Shown here: piece after piece, positions 1 through 8,360 of the stretch
Numbering within the stretch: position 1 is the stretch's first letter
Layout of the letters: the number at the start of each line of letters is the position of its first letter
Origin: CAYFKJ01 sp964343605
GTDB taxonomy: Bacteria > Pseudomonadota > Alphaproteobacteria > UBA2966
Length of the DNA: 64,000 bases
Direction of reading: 5' to 3'
NCBI GenBank assembly: GCA_964343605.1
Contig: CAYFKJ010000003.1
Span: 124,001-188,000, forward strand
The notes under the pieces: generated by a model
What the model was told of the DNA's origin: nothing
Database searches by the model: none
Seen by the model: only the letters and a program-made list of their open reading frames with translations
Translations under genes and position numbers: made by a program

Positions 1-614
1 GCCCAGCTAATGGTGATGGGCCGGTGCAGGTGGCCGGCGGTGACCCGCAGGACCTGGGGATGGCGCTGGACGACCTCCATCATCGGCGTCGGGTTGTCGA
101 AGCCGTGACGGTCCATGATCTCGATGCCGCTGGTGATCGGCGGGTGGTGCATGAAGATCAGCGTCGGGCGATCAGGTTCCGCCCCCAACGTGGCATCCAA
201 CCAGGCCAGGCGTTCGGTGCACATGGTACCGCCGATCTCGCCCTCGATCTGGGTGTCCAGCCCGACCAGGCGCAGCGGGTAATCCTCCAGGGCGTAGTGG
301 ATGAAGCCATCGGCCGGCAAATAGTCGTGATCGGGAAAGGCGGCTCTTAGATGCTTGCGGGAATCGTGGTTGCCGGGAATGACGTAGAGCGGCATGTCCA
401 GCGGCGCGAAAAGCTCCCGCAAGACTTCGTATTCTTCCGGCTTGGCCCAGTCGACGAGGTCGCCGGTGGCGAGCACGACATCCGGCAGCGGGTCCATCGC
501 CATGATATGGGCGACGGCCCGGGCCAGATGGTCGCAGGTCTGGTAGTTGCCGTCCGAATCCTTTCCACGCTCGGAAACGTGGAGGTCGGAAATTTGGGCG
601 GCGATGAAGGTCAA
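1..614 (-). CDS. Metallophosphoesterase, CpdA/Icc-like cyclic-nucleotide phosphodiesterase type (3' end cut by window)
   Basis: About 205 residues are visible. Motifs of a calcineurin-like two-metal phosphoesterase appear in order: ISDLH near the N terminus, ATGDL, GNHD, HHPP and GHLH, so the catalytic core is complete and only the C-terminal tail is missing. The family hydrolyses phosphodiesters such as cAMP in the cytoplasm; the true substrate is unknown here. The frame has no ATG near the start. The best start is TTG at 614, which overlaps the stop of the upstream ligase gene (TTGA), implying translational coupling with it. What is seen is the motif set; cAMP as substrate is inference from CpdA resemblance. 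Confidence 0.85.
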   Translation of the reverse strand, partial: MTFIAAQISDLHVSERGKDSDGNYQTCDHLARAVAHIMAMDPLPDVVLATGDLVDWAKPEEYEVLRELFAPLDMPLYVIPGNHDSRKHLRAAFPDHDYLPADGFIHYALEDYPLRLVGLDTQIEGEIGGTMCTERLAWLDATLGAEPDRPTLIFMHHPPITSGIEIMDRHGFDNPTPMMEVVQRHPQVLRVTAGHLHRPITISW

Positions 615-1936
615 TCCTTTTTCCTCAGATCGACGACACGCTGGGCCTTACCGATGGAACGCGGCACCGCGCCTTCCTCGCCGACGCGGACGTCCGCCGT
701 GACGCCGACCATGGCCTTGATATGGTGGGCGACGTCCTTGGCGGCGGCGTCGGCGACGTCCTCCCAGCCCGCGCCGTAAAGTTCGGGCTTGAGCTCGGTG
801 ACCACGGCCAGCTTGTCGAGATTGCCGTCGCGGCTCACTTCCAACTGGTAGTGCGGCGCAATGTGGTCGTCCTTCAGCAGGATTTCCTCGATCTGCGAGG
901 GGAAGACGTTGACGCCGCGAATGATCAGCATGTCGTCCGACCGGCCCGTAATCTTGGCCATGCGGCGGTGGGTGCGCGCCGTGCCCGGCTGCAGATGCGT
1001 AAGGTCACGCGTGCGGTAGCGCACGACCGGGAAGGCTTCCTTGGTGATGCTGGAGAACACGAGCTCGCCCTGTTCGCCGTCCGTCAGCACGTCGCCGCTG
1101 GCGGGATCGATGATCTCGGGCAGGAAGTGGTCCTCCCAAATGTGGAGCCCGTCCTTGGTCTCGATGCACTCGCAGGCGACGCCCGGTCCCATGACTTCCG
1201 ACAAGCCATAGATGTCGACGGCGTCGATGCCCATGCGCGTCTCAATCTCCTCGCGCATGGCCGGCGTCCAGGGCTCGGCGCCGAAGATGCCGATGCGCAG
1301 GCAGGATTTTTTCGGATCAAGGCCTTGGGTTTCGTATTCGTCGGCGATCGAGAGCATGTAGCTTGGCGTCACCATGATGACGCCGGCGCCGAAATCCTCG
1401 ATCAGTTGCACCTGGCGCTCGGTCATGCCGCCCGACATGGGTACGACCGTGGCCTTCAGCCGTTCGGCGCCGTAGTGCGCGCCAAGACCGCCGGTGAAGA
1501 GGCCGTAGCCGTAGGCGTTGTGGATGATGTCGCCGGCCCGGGCGCCTGCCGCCCGCATGGAGCGCGCCATCAGGTCCGACCAGTTGTCGATGTCGTTCTG
1601 GGTGTACCCCACCACTGTCGGCTTGCCGGTGGTGCCGGAGGAGGCGTGAACGCGGATAACTTCCTCGCGCGGCACGGCGAACATGCCGAAGGGGTAGTTG
1701 TCCCGAAGATCCGCCTTGGTCGTGAAGGGGAACTTGGCGATGTCCTCGAGATACTGGAAGTCGTCAGGGTGGACACCAGCGTCGTCGTACTTCTTCTTGT
1801 AGAACGGCACGTTGGCATAGACGTGCCGCAGCGTCTTCCTCAAGTGTTCTGTTTGGACGGCCGCGATTTCATCGCGGCTTGCGGTTTCGATGGCCTCCAT
1901 CTCGTCCTTTGTGGGGGCGCGGTTTTCCGCCAACAT
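611..1936 (-). CDS. paaK: Phenylacetate-CoA ligase
   Basis: 441 residues, the usual length for PaaK. It activates phenylacetate with ATP and CoA to phenylacetyl-CoA, the first step of aerobic phenylacetate catabolism in the cytoplasm. Visible adenylate-forming motifs are SSGTTGKPT (99-107), YGLSEVMGPG, the hinge region TGRSDDMLIIRG and the following NVFPSQIE, typical of PaaK rather than of fatty-acid ligases. It lies 18 bp downstream of a 3-oxoadipyl-CoA-type thiolase on the same strand, and a PaaY homologue diverges beyond that, which supports the phenylacetate assignment. Indoleacetate or another arylacetate could also be a substrate. Confidence 0.93.
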   Translation of the reverse strand: MLAENRAPTKDEMEAIETASRDEIAAVQTEHLRKTLRHVYANVPFYKKKYDDAGVHPDDFQYLEDIAKFPFTTKADLRDNYPFGMFAVPREEVIRVHASSGTTGKPTVVGYTQNDIDNWSDLMARSMRAAGARAGDIIHNAYGYGLFTGGLGAHYGAERLKATVVPMSGGMTERQVQLIEDFGAGVIMVTPSYMLSIADEYETQGLDPKKSCLRIGIFGAEPWTPAMREEIETRMGIDAVDIYGLSEVMGPGVACECIETKDGLHIWEDHFLPEIIDPASGDVLTDGEQGELVFSSITKEAFPVVRYRTRDLTHLQPGTARTHRRMAKITGRSDDMLIIRGVNVFPSQIEEILLKDDHIAPHYQLEVSRDGNLDKLAVVTELKPELYGAGWEDVADAAAKDVAHHIKAMVGVTADVRVGEEGAVPRSIGKAQRVVDLRKKD

Positions 1937-1954
1937 ATCGACTACTCCCTTTAA

Positions 1955-3157
1955 CTAAACCCGTTCGATGACGGCGGCGATACCCTGGCCGACGCCGATA
2001 CACATGGTGCAGAGCGCCAACTTGGCGCCGTTGCGTTGTAATTGATAGGTCGCCGTGGTGGCGAGGCGGGCGCCCGACATGCCGAGGGGGTGGCCCAGCG
2101 CAATGGCGCCGCCCTGGGGGTTGACCCGTTCGTCGTCGTCCTCCAGTCCCCAGTCGCGCGTCACCGCCAGCCCTTGCGCGGCAAAGGCCTCGTTGAGCTC
2201 GATAACGTCAAGCTCGTCGAACTTGAGGCCCAAGCGGTTCAGCAGCTTGCGGGCAGCCGGTGCTGGTCCGAAGCCCATGATGCGCGGCGGTACGCCGGCA
2301 TGACCCATCCCGAGCACGCGGGCACGCGGCGTCAGACCGTGTTCCTTGGCGGCCTCCTCCGAGGCGATGATCAGCGCGGCCGCGCCGTCGTTGACGCCGG
2401 AGGCATTGCCGGCGGTCACCGTGCCGCCTTCGCGGAAGGGCGTCGGCAGCTTGGCCAAGGCCTCCATGGAGGTCTCGCGCGGATGCTCGTCGGCCTCCAC
2501 GACAACCGGGTCGCCTTTGCGTTTGGGAATGGTGACCGGCACGATTTCCTCAGCCAGGTTGCCGTTCTTCTGGGCGGCGGCGGCGCGCTGCTGACTGCGC
2601 AGCGCGAAGGCATCCTGATCCTCGCGCTGGATCTGGAACTCCTCCGCAACGTTCTCCGCCGTCTCCGGCATGCTGTCGACGCCGTATTGCTTCTTCATCA
2701 GCGGATTGATGAAGCGCCAGCCGATGGTGGTATCGAAAATCTCGGCCCGGCGCGAAAAGGCGGCGTCCGGCTTGGGGAGGATCATCGGCGCCCGGCTCAT
2801 GCTTTCGGAACCACCCGCGACACAGAGGTCGGCCTCACCCGTCTTGATGGCCCGCGCCGCCTGTCCGACGGCTTCGAGGCCCGACCCGCAAAGCCGGTTG
2901 ACGGTGGCGCCCGGCACGCTGTCCGGGATACCCGCCAGCAGGGAGGCCATGCGGGCGATATTGCGGTTGTCCTCACCCGCTTGGTTGGCGGCGCCGTAGA
3001 ACACGTCGTCGACGCGCGACCAGTCCATGTCCGCATTGCGTGACATCAGCTCCTTGAGCGGCAGGGCGGCCAGATCGTCGGCGCGAACGCTGGAGAGGGC
3101 GCCGCCGTACCGTCCGATGGGCGTGCGGACGGCGTCACAGATGTAGGCTTCGGTCAT
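1955..3157 (-). CDS. paaJ: 3-oxoadipyl-CoA thiolase (PcaF/PaaJ type)
   Basis: 400 residues, standard thiolase length. It cleaves 3-oxoadipyl-CoA with CoA to succinyl-CoA and acetyl-CoA, the last step shared by the phenylacetate and beta-ketoadipate routes. The sequence resembles PcaF/PaaJ throughout: CDAVRTPIGR at the start, NRLCGSG with the nucleophile Cys90, TTIGWRFINPLMK, GGAIALGHPLG with the catalytic His, and CTMCIGVGQG with the second Cys near the C terminus. It is co-directional with paaK. The pcaF role cannot be excluded because no ring-cleavage genes are in view to decide between pathways. Confidence 0.9.
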   Translation of the reverse strand: MTEAYICDAVRTPIGRYGGALSSVRADDLAALPLKELMSRNADMDWSRVDDVFYGAANQAGEDNRNIARMASLLAGIPDSVPGATVNRLCGSGLEAVGQAARAIKTGEADLCVAGGSESMSRAPMILPKPDAAFSRRAEIFDTTIGWRFINPLMKKQYGVDSMPETAENVAEEFQIQREDQDAFALRSQQRAAAAQKNGNLAEEIVPVTIPKRKGDPVVVEADEHPRETSMEALAKLPTPFREGGTVTAGNASGVNDGAAALIIASEEAAKEHGLTPRARVLGMGHAGVPPRIMGFGPAPAARKLLNRLGLKFDELDVIELNEAFAAQGLAVTRDWGLEDDDERVNPQGGAIALGHPLGMSGARLATTATYQLQRNGAKLALCTMCIGVGQGIAAVIERV

Positions 3158-3342
3158 TTCGGGGGGCTCCTTGTTCGTGCTTTTGCGGGCTCGGCACCTT
3201 CGTTGTGGACATTTTTGATGGGTAGGCCAACAATATCGCCGACAACATATCGATACATCGTTGCGGCGGCAATCCTTCGAATCAACGGTTAGGATAGCCG
3301 AGCAACGTCCAAAATGGCAGTTACGAGTTAGGACCCCCCACT

Positions 3343-3948
3343 ATGGCAAACACCTATTCCTTCGAAGGCATGATTCCCGTCATCAAACCGGGCGCCTTCG
3401 TCCATCCGACGGCCGTTCTGATCGGCGACGTCATCATCGACGAAGGGTGTTTCATCGGGCCGGGCGCCGCCTTGAGAGGCGACTTCGGGCGGATTGAGGT
3501 AGGCGTTGGCGCCAACGTTCAGGACAATTGCGTGGTGCACTCGTTTCCCGGCAAGACGGTCGTCATCGCCGAGGACGGCCACATCGGGCACTCGGCCGTC
3601 ATTCACGGCTGCACCATCGGCCGCAATGCGCTGGTCGGCATGAACGCCACCGTGATGGATGACGCCGTCGTCGGCGAGGAAGCCATCATCGCCGCCAATT
3701 CCTTCGTCAAGGCGGGCTTCGAGGTGCCGCGGCGCACCCTGGCGGCGGGTTCTCCCGCCAAGATCCTGCGTGAGGTGTCGGACCAGGACGTTGCCTGGAA
3801 GTCCAGCGCGACGGCTCTTTACCAGGAATTGGCGCAGCGATCGCTGCAATCGCTCGTGGCGGCGCCGGCGTTGACGGCGGAGGAAGAGAACCGCCCCCGC
3901 GCCCCCGAGCGCGAGGATATAAAGCCGCTGCACGCCTCTAAAAAGTAG
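3343..3948 (+). CDS. paaY: PaaY-like left-handed beta-helix protein (phenylacetate pathway thioesterase / gamma-carbonic anhydrase fold)
   Basis: 201 residues built from hexapeptide repeats: VHPTAVLIGDV, GPGAALRGDFG, ANVQDNCVVHSFPG, GHIGHSAVIHGC, ALVGMNATVMD. Metal-binding His residues of the gamma-carbonic anhydrase fold are in VHSF and GHIGHSAVIHGC. The C-terminal half (SPAKILREVSDQDVAWK and the helical tail) matches PaaY, which hydrolyses dead-end ring-1,2-epoxide-derived CoA thioesters and rescues the phenylacetate pathway. It diverges from the thiolase/paaK pair across a 185-bp intergenic region, fitting a shared regulator. A general gamma-carbonic anhydrase is the alternative, but context and tail favour PaaY. 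Confidence 0.85.
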   Translation: MANTYSFEGMIPVIKPGAFVHPTAVLIGDVIIDEGCFIGPGAALRGDFGRIEVGVGANVQDNCVVHSFPGKTVVIAEDGHIGHSAVIHGCTIGRNALVGMNATVMDDAVVGEEAIIAANSFVKAGFEVPRRTLAAGSPAKILREVSDQDVAWKSSATALYQELAQRSLQSLVAAPALTAEEENRPRAPEREDIKPLHASKK

Positions 3949-3964
3949 ATCGCTGGAGGCCTCT

Positions 3965-4624
3965 ATGACTACCGCGCTCAGCCACGAACAAGCCCGCCGT
4001 TTCTATGACGGATATGGCGCCAAGCAGGACGGCCAGGGGTTTTATGAAGACGCGGCGCTCGATCTTTTGATCGAACACGGCGATTTTGCACAAAGCCGCT
4101 CGGTCCTGGAAATCGGCTGCGGTACGGGGCGGTTCGCCGCCCGCCTGCTGTCGGATCACCTGCCGCCGTCCGCCCGATACACCGGCATTGACGTCAGCTC
4201 GACCATGGTGGAATTGAGCCGGGAACGGCTGCAGCCGTGGGCCGAGCGTTGCACCATCCATCATACTGACGGCGGCTTTGATTTCGCGTCCCTTGGCGGG
4301 CCGTTCGACCGCATCGTCAGCACCTATGTTTTCGACCTGCTGAGCGAATCCGATGTCGGCGAAGCGATGGCGGCGGCGCGACGGGTCTCGACGATGGGGG
4401 GGCGCCTTTGCCTGGCCGGGTTGTCGAAAGGCATGGGGCCGGTTTCCAACCTGTCGAGTGGGCTCTGGACCCTGGCCTACAAGATCAGCCCGTGGTTCGT
4501 CGGGGGCTGCCGTCCGATGGACCTCACCGCCCTGCTGCCACGCGATCAGTGGGCCGTCCGCCATCACGAAATTACCGTCAGCACGACGATCCCTTCGGAA
4601 GTTTTATTGGCGGAGGCGGTATGA
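3965..4624 (+). CDS. Class I SAM-dependent methyltransferase
   Basis: 219 residues. Motif I is clear (VLEIGCGTGRF, 47-57), followed by GIDVSSTMVEL at the second strand and the acidic residue that grips the ribose, and FDRIVSTYVFDLL at motif IV. The Rossmann fold therefore binds S-adenosylmethionine; the acceptor is not recognisable. The gene follows paaY by 16 bp and overlaps the next gene through ATGA, so it is probably co-transcribed with yaiI. It might methylate a small molecule, as in UbiE/Coq5-like relatives, but nothing seen fixes the substrate. Confidence 0.85.
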   Translation: MTTALSHEQARRFYDGYGAKQDGQGFYEDAALDLLIEHGDFAQSRSVLEIGCGTGRFAARLLSDHLPPSARYTGIDVSSTMVELSRERLQPWAERCTIHHTDGGFDFASLGGPFDRIVSTYVFDLLSESDVGEAMAAARRVSTMGGRLCLAGLSKGMGPVSNLSSGLWTLAYKISPWFVGGCRPMDLTALLPRDQWAVRHHEITVSTTIPSEVLLAEAV

Positions 4625-5085
4625 CCGCCATCTACGTGGACGCCGATGCCTGTCCGGTAAAGGACGAGGCGGTCCGCGTGGCCGCACGCCACGGTTTGAA
4701 GACCTACATGGTGAGCGATGGCGGTATCCGGCCCAGCCGAGATCCGTTGGTTGAATTGGTAATCGTACCGCCGGGAGCGGATGCTGCCGATGACTGGATC
4801 GCCGAGAACATCCAGGCCGCCGATATCTGCGTCACCAACGATATCCCGCTGGCAGCGCGCTGCCTGGAGGCGGATGCGTTCGCCCTCAAGCCTAACGGCG
4901 AGGCGTTCACGGAAAGCGGCATCGGCATGGCCCTGGCCAACCGCGAACTGATGCAGGACCTGCGCGAGCGCGGCGAGATTACGGGTGGACCGAGGCCGTT
5001 CAGCAAGGCCGACCGATCGGCCTTTCTCAACCGCTTGGAAACCACTGTGCAAGCTGCAAAAAAACAAACAAAATCATATACTTAA
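4621..5085 (+). CDS. YaiI/YqxD family (DUF188) protein
   Basis: 154 residues, the usual size for the UPF0178/DUF188 family, a PIN-like fold of uncertain biochemical function. Recognised from IYVDADACPVKDE at the N terminus, MVSDGGIRPSRDP, VTNDIPLAARCLE and the C-terminal GGPRPFSKADRSAFLNRLE, all family hallmarks. Conserved aspartates in DADAC and TNDIPLA suggest a metal-dependent nuclease-like site, but activity is not established. ATG 4621 is chosen because it sits in an ATGA overlap with the methyltransferase stop, typical of coupled translation. Confidence 0.9.
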   Translation: MTAIYVDADACPVKDEAVRVAARHGLKTYMVSDGGIRPSRDPLVELVIVPPGADAADDWIAENIQAADICVTNDIPLAARCLEADAFALKPNGEAFTESGIGMALANRELMQDLRERGEITGGPRPFSKADRSAFLNRLETTVQAAKKQTKSYT

Positions 5086-5116
5086 TCGAATTTTCGCTTC
5101 CTTAACCCCCAAACCC

Positions 5117-5122
5117 TATAAT
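5117..5122 (+). promoter_or_regulatory. Candidate -10 box for lemA
   Basis: A perfect TATAAT lies 44 bp before the chosen lemA ATG. The hexamer 17-18 bp upstream (TTCGCT or TCGCTT) is a poor -35. The stretch directly follows the yaiI stop and is AT-rich compared with its surroundings. A housekeeping promoter is plausible but not certain. Confidence 0.35.
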
Positions 5123-5165
5123 TGAACGATCCGGTCCGGAGAATTCGTAATTGGGGGAATCCTTC

Positions 5166-5741
5166 ATGGATAGCACGACTGTCATCATCGTCGTCGTCGT
5201 CGTTCTGGCGCTGATCTATCTCTGGTACGCAACCATCATCCGCCGCCGGAATAAGGTTCTGGAAGCTCTTTCGGGGATCGATGTGCAACTCAAGAAGCGC
5301 TCCAATCTCATCCCCAACATTCTCCAAATCGCCCGGAAGTTCATGGAACACGAAAAGGGCCTGTTGACCGAAATCACCGAGCTGCGGGAGCAGGTCGATC
5401 GTGATTACGATCCGAAGGACGCGGAGGCAGTGAAGGGGCACTTGGCGCTGGCCGGGGAACTCGCCGGCAAGGTGGGCGGGCTGATGGTAAGAGTTGAGGA
5501 CTATCCTGAGCTCAAATCCCAGGAAACCATGATCAAGGCGCAGCTCACCTACAATGAAGTCGAAGCCCAGATCGCGGCGGCGCGGCGCTTCTACAACGCC
5601 TCGGTCGCCGGCCTCAACAATTCGGTCCAGATTTTCCCGGGCAATCTCATCGCCGGCCTCGCCGGCGCCGCTGTGATGCCGTTTTTCGAAGCGGACGAAA
5701 CCTCCAGGGCGCCGGTCAACGCCGCCGATCACCTGGGCTAG
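5166..5741 (+). CDS. lemA: LemA family membrane-anchored protein
   Basis: 191 residues. A strongly hydrophobic N-terminal segment of about 17 residues (VIIVVVVVLALIYLWY) is followed by the long helical LemA core, with family motifs VQLKKRSNLIPN, a central coiled-coil-like stretch, and ARRFYNASVAGLNN before a C-terminal phenylalanine-rich patch. The topology predicted is a single membrane anchor with the helical domain in the periplasm. Function of the family is poorly known. ATG 5166 is preferred over an upstream TTG because a GGGGGA ribosome site lies about 8 bp before it. The next gene, DUF3137, is a common partner. Confidence 0.9.
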   Translation: MDSTTVIIVVVVVLALIYLWYATIIRRRNKVLEALSGIDVQLKKRSNLIPNILQIARKFMEHEKGLLTEITELREQVDRDYDPKDAEAVKGHLALAGELAGKVGGLMVRVEDYPELKSQETMIKAQLTYNEVEAQIAAARRFYNASVAGLNNSVQIFPGNLIAGLAGAAVMPFFEADETSRAPVNAADHLG

Positions 5742-5750
5742 CTCCACGCC

Positions 5751-6860
5751 ATGGTGTTGCGCCCGTTGCACTGGTGGCGCCTGGCCGGCGAAATCGAAGT
5801 GCCGGTCAAGGAGATCTTCCTCGGCATGTTGGGGCTGTTCGCTGGACGGGGGCTGAAACCCTTCTCGGGCGAACTCAATTTCCGCCGTGTCGAGGGTATC
5901 GACGAACCGTTCGCGCCGCTTTACGAGCGCGACATCCGACCAAAGGTTCAGGTCTTCGAGTCGCAGCGCGTCGCCGCAGTCCGATCACTTGCGCTCCGGT
6001 TGTTCGTATCGAGCGTCGTCTTGATCGGCGCCATCGCCACGATCATCTACACCGACGGTCTAAATCAGAAAGGTGTCATTAGCGACGACACCCAAGGCAT
6101 CATTATCTGGATCGGCATCGGGATCATGCTGTTCCTGTTCTGGTGGACGTTCCGGCCGGTGAGCAAGTACAAATCCTCGGTCAAGTCGGAGATCTATCCG
6201 CTCATCTTCAAGTACTTCGGCAAGGATTTCACCTACAAGGAAGAGGGCCCCTTGAGTGCCCGATCCGTGAAGGATTCCGGGATCATCCCGAATTTCGAGG
6301 ATGAAGCGCGCGAGGATTATGTGCGCGGCACCTGGAAGGGTGTTCGGCTTGAGCTGACCGAAACAAAACTGACCGTGGAGCACGGCAGCGGCGAGGACAG
6401 CCGGACGGAAACCAAGTTTCGCGGCCTCCTTATCCTTCTCACCATGAACAAGAAGTTCTCGGGGCGCACCGTTATCAAGCGTGACCTGACCATGGTCTTC
6501 AACTGGTTCGCGGACAAGTTCGAACGGGAGCTCGAAAACGTCAAACTGGAGGATCCCAGGTTCGAACGCGAATTCGAGGTTTATTCGTCGGATCAGGTTG
6601 AAGCCCGGTACCTGCTGACGCCCACGTTCATGGAACGGCTGATGGAACTGACCGAGGCCTTCGGCGGCAAGCCGATCCAGGCCTGTTTTTTCAAGAACAA
6701 ACTGCTGCTGACCATCAAGACGAACAAGGACCGGTTCGAAACCGGATCCATCTTCCGGCCCGCCACCTTCGCCAAGGAGATCGATACGGTGCTGAAGGAA
6801 ATGCCGGCGATCTTCAAAATCGTCGAGGTTCTGAAGCTCGACCAGAAGATCGGGCTGTGA
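5751..6860 (+). CDS. DUF3137 domain membrane protein
   Basis: 369 residues. Two adjacent hydrophobic segments lie near residues 80-100 and 120-135 (LFVSSVVLIGAIATIIY; IIIWIGIGIMLFLFWW), leaving a cytoplasmic N-terminal domain and a larger C-terminal soluble domain with features of DUF3137: RGTWKGVRLELTE, FRGLLILLTMNK, RYLLTPTFMERLMEL. It begins 9 bp after lemA on the same strand, the arrangement seen repeatedly in bacteria, so the two probably work together at the inner membrane. Biochemical function is unknown. Confidence 0.85.
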   Translation: MVLRPLHWWRLAGEIEVPVKEIFLGMLGLFAGRGLKPFSGELNFRRVEGIDEPFAPLYERDIRPKVQVFESQRVAAVRSLALRLFVSSVVLIGAIATIIYTDGLNQKGVISDDTQGIIIWIGIGIMLFLFWWTFRPVSKYKSSVKSEIYPLIFKYFGKDFTYKEEGPLSARSVKDSGIIPNFEDEAREDYVRGTWKGVRLELTETKLTVEHGSGEDSRTETKFRGLLILLTMNKKFSGRTVIKRDLTMVFNWFADKFERELENVKLEDPRFEREFEVYSSDQVEARYLLTPTFMERLMELTEAFGGKPIQACFFKNKLLLTIKTNKDRFETGSIFRPATFAKEIDTVLKEMPAIFKIVEVLKLDQKIGL

Positions 6861-6861
6861 C

Positions 6862-7368
6862 ATGCCGCCGGGGTATCAAATCAGGGTCGCGAAGCCGTCC
6901 GATGAAGCCGGCGTAACCGATTTTCTCCAGCTTTCGTACCCCGTGCTGATGGGCTCCAGTTACGAGGAGACCTTATTGGCGGTGGCTTTGCCGTTGATGA
7001 CACGTGCCAATCCCGGTTTGCTCGAATCGGGGACCTATTACGTGGCGGTGGGCGAGGGCGGCCGGATCGTCGGCAGCGGCGGCTGGACCCGGGAGCGGCC
7101 CGGAACGGGCGAGATTATCGAAGGCTTGGCACACATCCGGCATTTCGCCGTTCATCCGGACTGGACGCGCCAAGGCATCGCACGGGCGATCTATGACCAG
7201 TGCGAAGCGGCAGCCAGGGCGTCGGGCTTCGGGCGCTTCGAGTGCTACTCCAGCCTCAACGCGGAAGGGTTTTACGCCGCCCTGCGATTCAAGCGAATCC
7301 GTCCGGTCGTCGTGCCGATGGGGGAGGGTATCGAATTTCCCGCCATCCTCATGGAGCGGGATATCTAG
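6862..7368 (+). CDS. GNAT family N-acetyltransferase
   Basis: 168 residues, single GNAT domain. The acetyl-CoA pyrophosphate loop is seen as HPDWTRQGIARAIYDQCE (motif A), preceded by beta strand IRHFAVHP and followed by the FYAALRFKRIRPV beta-bulge region. It acylates an amine from acetyl-CoA; the substrate is not predictable. It starts one base after the DUF3137 stop, so it is in the same transcript. Nothing unusual in length or motifs. Confidence 0.87.
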   Translation: MPPGYQIRVAKPSDEAGVTDFLQLSYPVLMGSSYEETLLAVALPLMTRANPGLLESGTYYVAVGEGGRIVGSGGWTRERPGTGEIIEGLAHIRHFAVHPDWTRQGIARAIYDQCEAAARASGFGRFECYSSLNAEGFYAALRFKRIRPVVVPMGEGIEFPAILMERDI

Positions 7369-7783
7369 TTCCTTTCAGGTTGGTGCCTACATCGGATCCG
7401 GGCCCCGGGAGATACTGCCGCCAGTCATAAACCGTTTCCTTTCCGCCAATGGGTGGCGGTGCAAGGCGTGGACGCCCCGCAACTGCCGAACTATTGCCGT
7501 GCCACGAAAATATCCGGTACCGCCGATGTCGGGCGCAACGCCACCATCAATTTCTGAAATATGAACGCGGGCGGATATTTGTTTTCGAAATTTGAATAGA
7601 ATATTTGAAATTTCCACTACTTAAGATACTGTTGAAAAAATTTAATCTTAAAAAAAGACGGTGATTACAATTGTATGCACGCTAAAATGGCGAAAATGGA
7701 ATTGCCGTCACCGAACTTAAGTTGCTTAACTGCGGAACAAAACTTAGGAAAAACTGAAGTAAAAAAACTAAACAAATAGGGAA
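7369..7783. other. Intergenic region becoming AT-rich: left flank of the four-gene cassette
   Basis: 415 bases with no supported gene. The first half keeps the high G+C of the flank. From about 7560 the base composition drops sharply and short A and T runs dominate up to the first cassette gene. Several weak promoter-like stretches are present (for example TACAAT around 7667), but none with a convincing -35 partner. No tRNA, transposase remnant or terminal repeats were seen. The abrupt compositional change suggests the boundary of transferred DNA. Confidence 0.5.
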
Positions 7784-8344
7784 ATGAAAGAACAACTTAT
7801 GAACCCCAGAAGTTGGTATTATCAAGACAAAGAAAAATTTCCGAATTTTCCCGATTTTGCCAATCTGTATAGGGATTGTGACGGCACCATACTTTTCAGG
7901 TCGGATTGTGGTTCCCAATCCTGTGGTTCCGCTGACTGCTGTCACTCGACCGGTGAAGACAGTTTTATTTTCTTTCTTCCGGGCGAGTTCGAATTTCAGA
8001 CGTCCCAGGACCCCGCAATTCCATTTCATTCGGTATCCGAACAATTCTCGGACCGTTTTCACTGTTCCGGCAATGCCGATTGCATTTACGAGGCCCGCCC
8101 GCTCGATTGCAGGAGCTATCCGTACTTTCCCGCGGTAATCGATATGGAACACGTGGGGTATTTCGACTGCCGCAGATCCCATGCATGTCCACTAAGAATT
8201 GATCTGGAATTGAGGGATCATCTTAAGAAAATACACAAATGGTGGCGTGTTCTCCTTAAAAACGAAGAAGTAAAAATATGGGCTAATGCTATGAGTAGGC
8301 ACTGTAAATCTTTGCCAATTATGGAAATTCCGGAATTTAAATAA
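7784..8344 (+). CDS. YkgJ-type cysteine-cluster protein, first gene of the unknown cassette
   Basis: 186 residues with a dense set of cysteines: C42-x4-C47-x4-C52-C53, C94, C100, C109, C129 and C135, including RPLDCRSYPYFP at 105-116. This is the signature of the YkgJ/UPF0153 CxxCxxCC family, thought to chelate zinc or iron-sulfur. The C-terminal half is helical and basic. No membrane segment or signal is seen. It is followed 16 bp later by a gene of unknown family, then an ATPase and an HD phosphohydrolase, all co-directional. Base composition is lower in G+C than the flanks. ATG 7799 is a possible alternative start; neither has a strong ribosome site. Confidence 0.75.
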   Translation: MKEQLMNPRSWYYQDKEKFPNFPDFANLYRDCDGTILFRSDCGSQSCGSADCCHSTGEDSFIFFLPGEFEFQTSQDPAIPFHSVSEQFSDRFHCSGNADCIYEARPLDCRSYPYFPAVIDMEHVGYFDCRRSHACPLRIDLELRDHLKKIHKWWRVLLKNEEVKIWANAMSRHCKSLPIMEIPEFK

Positions 8345-8360
8345 ATGGTGTGAGGAAAAA

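Noticed and set aside
722..1954. 410-residue open frame on the + strand opposite paaK
   Set aside because: It is antisense to a well-supported ligase gene and has no recognisable motifs; it arises from the high G+C codon pattern.
7387..7617. 76-residue minus-strand frame in the cassette leader
   Set aside because: No ribosome site, no family resemblance, and it crosses the composition change.
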